Both the position numbers and the translations under genes were made by a program. A stretch of 20,000 nucleotides of DNA from Chara braunii. Lineage: Eukaryota > Streptophyta > Charophyceae > Charales > Characeae. Below are positions 17,794-20,000 of the stretch, piece after piece; the stretch's first letter is position 1, and every line of letters starts with the position of its first letter. The stretch lies in contig BFEA01000451.1 in assembly GCA_003427395.1 (NCBI GenBank), positions 1,001,768-1,021,767 of the forward strand, read 5' to 3'. The notes below the pieces were generated by a model, which saw nothing but the letters and a program-made list of their open reading frames with translations, ran no database searches and had not been told where the DNA came from.

Positions 17794-18827
17794 TCAAAAC
17801 ATGTGCCAAATCCATGGAATCCAACCCTCCCCACCGTCAACTGCCTGAACCACCCCCGCGATTGTTCCACATCGCAGCTCTGGGGGGGGATGGCCAACCC
17901 ATGCGAAATCAAAGGAAGCCCTGCCGTCATCATCATGGTAAGGTAAATCATCACCCATGATGTCGTTGCCAGCATCAGTGTGCTGGGTAGATGACGAAAT
18001 GATTGTAAAAAAAACTTTCAGAACAAGTGGTAGAACCGCATCACCTACCTCCGTCAAAGTATCGATGTCAGATGATGATGATGATGCCTTGTGATCTTCA
18101 GTGGACTGTTGGTGAGAGAGTGAAACGGATGTCAACAAATCGTCCGGAGCAGGCGCCTGGATCGCCAGCCCTACATCTGTCAAATCTCCATTATTTGCTA
18201 CGACAGACTGAAGCTGACTGCCAGATGATGCCGACACCATGAAATCCTCCTGCAATTCGTCACAATCCTGATCAAATGACTTTTGTTGTTGGACACAGTG
18301 TGGAATATTCGGTGATGTTACTGTTGTACATAATGGTGTTGTTATTGTAGATGTTGTGATTGGCAATATGACTCTTGTTGCCGCTGTTGATGCGGTTGAT
18401 GTTGTTGCTATTGTTGATGTTGTTGATGATGTTGATGTTGTTGATGTTGTCCATGCCACGCTATCTGGTGGACCACCAATGTCTTTCCTTGCTAGAAGCC
18501 TGACAAACATGTCTTTCACCTGCGGCAGCATCCCAGCGCACTCGTGTAGGGCAGTCATCGCCTTTGCTCAGTCATTCATATCCAGCTGTCGAAGAAAATC
18601 TGCTCATATAGTTCCTCCTCCCACTCATCATAGATCTCCTCTCCCTCCAACAAAATATCATCCGGTAAATTGCCATGTTTTTGACTCAGCGCCGCGTGCA
18701 TCTTCTCCAGCTGCTATTTCTACAAGGTCACAATGGACAGTGCGGATGCTGCCTCCACAGTCTGCAGGTCAGGAGGGGTTCCCCACAGCCCCCCATGAGA
18801 CAAGGTCTTTATGCCCATCTCTGCCAT
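17794..18827 (-). pseudogene. broken gene of unknown function, acidic helix-rich start and Ser/Thr-rich middle
   Basis: A coherent minus-strand reading begins at ATG 18827 (MAEMGIKTLSHGG). It meets two TAG codons at 18720-18722 and 18714-18716, continues with QLEKMHAALSQKHGNLP and an acidic EEIYDEWEEELYEQI stretch, and shifts frame near 18590-18605. It then crosses a TGA at 18568-18570 and joins a 254-codon open frame that ends at 17794. That frame starts with AKAMTALHECAGMLPQ and VKDMFVRLLARKDIGG, predicted helical. A Thr/Ser/Ile tract encoded by a TGTTGA-type microsatellite follows, then acidic Ser-rich text and a short hydrophobic stretch (VLPLVLKVFFTIIS). I recognise no family. All four defects lie in the first 90 codons, so an alternative is a shorter intact gene from ATG 18558, or unrecognised introns. 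Confidence 0.5.
18320..18460. repeat. degenerate (TGTTGA)n microsatellite
   Basis: The plus strand repeats GTTGATGTTGTTGATG-type words with interruptions. In the overlapping minus-strand frame they encode Thr, Ser and Ile. A shorter (GAT)n run at about 18073-18087 encodes Ser on the minus strand. Confidence 0.85.
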
Positions 18828-18889
18828 CGTTGTTGATATTGGAAGCTGCCACCACTGTACCACAATCTGTCCACAATTTCACAACTGGC

Positions 18890-19090
18890 GTTACCCCTGC
18901 CCGCGCGTCGCGGGACACATACGTCACCAACAGCAACCGCCACGTGGCAATCAGGACGCCACGTGCGTCTACCAGGCGCGCGTACAGGCCTAGCGGCCGA
19001 GGGGCTCCCTCCCCCAGGCACTAGTCTAGCCGGCGGACCGGGCCTTGCCGGTCTGGCGGCGGCGGGGCGCTAGCGCTAGCGCAACTTCGG
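18890..19090 (-). promoter_or_regulatory. GC-rich stretch with two G-boxes and a 16 bp palindrome
   Basis: This CpG-rich block lies 60-260 bp upstream of the pseudogene ATG on the minus strand. CACGTG occurs at 18941-18946, inside the palindrome GCCACGTGGC, and again at 18960-18965. CACGTG is the plant G-box bound by bZIP and bHLH factors. A perfect palindrome GCGCTAGCGCTAGCGC spans 19067-19082. GACCGG at 19036-19041 pairs with CCGGTC at 19048-19053. The promoter role is inferred from position and motifs. Confidence 0.45.
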
Positions 19091-19323
19091 TTGCTTGTCG
19101 TTGTTAGCCCTCTGTCGATGAAGTTCTTCACCACATTGAAGTGATTCACGAGGCTTGTAGGGGCATCTTCCAAAATGTATATGCACAAGGAAAGGATTTG
19201 TTGCCACATATCCCAATGAGCACCCACGATCTCCGGATTTCAAGAAAACCCGAGTAAAAAGAATTCTAAGCGCGCTCACTAAGGCACGCATAAATCCTAC
19301 GTAAAGGTACAACAAAATACAAA

Positions 19324-19758
19324 GAAAATTCTGACAGTTGTAAGGAGGAAGAGTCAAGATTGGCTGACATGTCCCGTGCATCGGGGTCCATCAAGGACTA
19401 GCCCCGCGAACAGTGGATGGCCAAAACCACGACCGGGAACACAGAGCTTGACATCCCCATCCGTCGAAAATGCAACCTGGAGCAGGTGGAGGTACTGGAT
19501 TAGATCGACCCCCAGCCGTTTAGAAAGCACAAAAAGAAGGAAGGGGCTCAGGAGCTTGTTCATGCGCAGAAAATGGTGCATGACACATAAGCGTGTTGGG
19601 ACATCAATTGTATAGGAGGGACCATCTGTGTCTCCCTTGACATCTATGACCTAGTGCCAAAGGATATGCATCAAGACAATATTTTGAGGCTGATGACACT
19701 CCAGCCCATCTCTACAGGCAGACCTCCCCCTCCACAATTCTTGGTCCCAAAAATCTAA
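19324..19758 (+). pseudogene. decayed reading frame of unknown function
   Basis: A single plus-strand frame from about 19324 (candidate ATG at 19369) to TAA 19756-19758 gives protein-like text: KEEESRLADMSRASGSIKD, PREQWMAKTTTGNTELDIPI, PFRKHKKKEGAQELVHAQK and VSLDIYDLVPKDMHQDN. It contains stops at 19399-19401, 19501-19503 and 19588-19590. The mix of charged and aliphatic residues is more protein-like than that of the other frames here, but I know no matching family. It could be a fragment of another retroelement. The minus-strand alternative (19581-19354, 75 codons) is open without stops, so strand choice is not certain. Confidence 0.35.
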
Positions 19759-19803
19759 ACTTTCGAAAAGGTTCAAATCCCTATACTCTTAAAGATTGTA
19801 AAA

Positions 19804-19831
19804 GGCCCAGCGTGACGCGTCCTGCTGGGCC
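19804..19831. repeat. 8 bp perfect inverted repeat
   Basis: GGCCCAGC at 19804-19811 pairs with GCTGGGCC at 19824-19831 across a 12-base loop. No T-run follows on either side, so it is not a simple terminator. Its role is unknown. Confidence 0.75.
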
Positions 19832-19889
19832 GAAGGAAAATCGGTGCCGGTTGGCGAACGGGAATCGGGGGGCGGGACTGGAGCGCGGA

Positions 19890-19980
19890 CAGTGACTGGA
19901 GGGTGTCGTATCGGATGAGGCAACTGCGGACTGCGCGGACTATGGCGAGGACTGTGACTGGAGCGCGTCGCATCGCTACG
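19890..19980 (+). repeat. imperfect ~62 bp direct repeat at the window end
   Basis: GTGACTGGAGGGTGTCGTAT at 19892 and GTGACTGGAGCGCGTCGCAT at 19954 share 17 of 20 bases with a 62 bp offset. GGACTGGAGCGCG at about 19876 and a GGACTGTGA word at about 19983 suggest further degraded units. The array may continue past the window. Confidence 0.65.
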
Positions 19981-20000
19981 AGGGGACTGTGAAACTGAAC

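Noticed and set aside
19765-19785. GGTTCAAATCC word resembling a tRNA B box
   Set aside because: The flanking bases do not form a T stem, and no A box or acceptor stem fits upstream.

Overview
The window looks like nuclear DNA from the green plant lineage, gene-poor and full of decayed non-LTR retrotransposons. The best organismal clue is one intact gene at 11248-12117. It encodes a pentapeptide-repeat protein of the thylakoid lumen 17.4 kDa (TL17) type, with a two-part chloroplast/lumen targeting region. Long intergenic stretches, simple repeats and plant-type LINE proteins suggest a large, repeat-rich streptophyte genome. A charophyte alga such as Chara is my guess, from protein style only.

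Layout. 1-430: a TC/TG microsatellite and a GC-rich stretch with short tandem modules. 431-1240: no recognisable gene. 1290-2560: a C+T-rich block of four imperfect ~330-375 bp units. About 2580-10870: a nearly complete sense-strand LINE (LINE-A) with an intact ORF1 (RRM-like gag plus zinc knuckle), a second unrecognised ORF with one nonsense codon, a badly broken ORF2 (AP endonuclease, reverse transcriptase, zinc-binding tail), a 3' UTR and an A-rich tail. 11248-12117: the lumen protein gene. 12959 to about 16330: a second, 5'-truncated LINE of the same family on the minus strand (LINE-B), split by a 1.4 kb insertion at 14124-15527. That insertion is flanked by a 10 bp target duplication and holds two ~480 bp tandem units. 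16991-17437: a third minus-strand LINE tail (LINE-C). 17794-18827: a broken minus-strand gene of unknown function behind a GC-rich, G-box-bearing stretch. 19324-19758: a decayed plus-strand reading frame. 19760-20000: a hairpin and short repeats.

The three LINE tails share a non-coding block that ends in poly(A). LINE-A and LINE-B also share the ORF2 C-terminus, so this block is the family's 3' UTR and not an independent SINE. The lumen gene sits in about 2.1 kb of non-LINE DNA between LINE-A and LINE-B. No CRISPR array, rRNA, convincing tRNA or bacterial operon was seen. The most unusual items are the extra ORF between gag and endonuclease in LINE-A, the repeat-bearing insertion inside LINE-B, and the repeat array just upstream of LINE-A.
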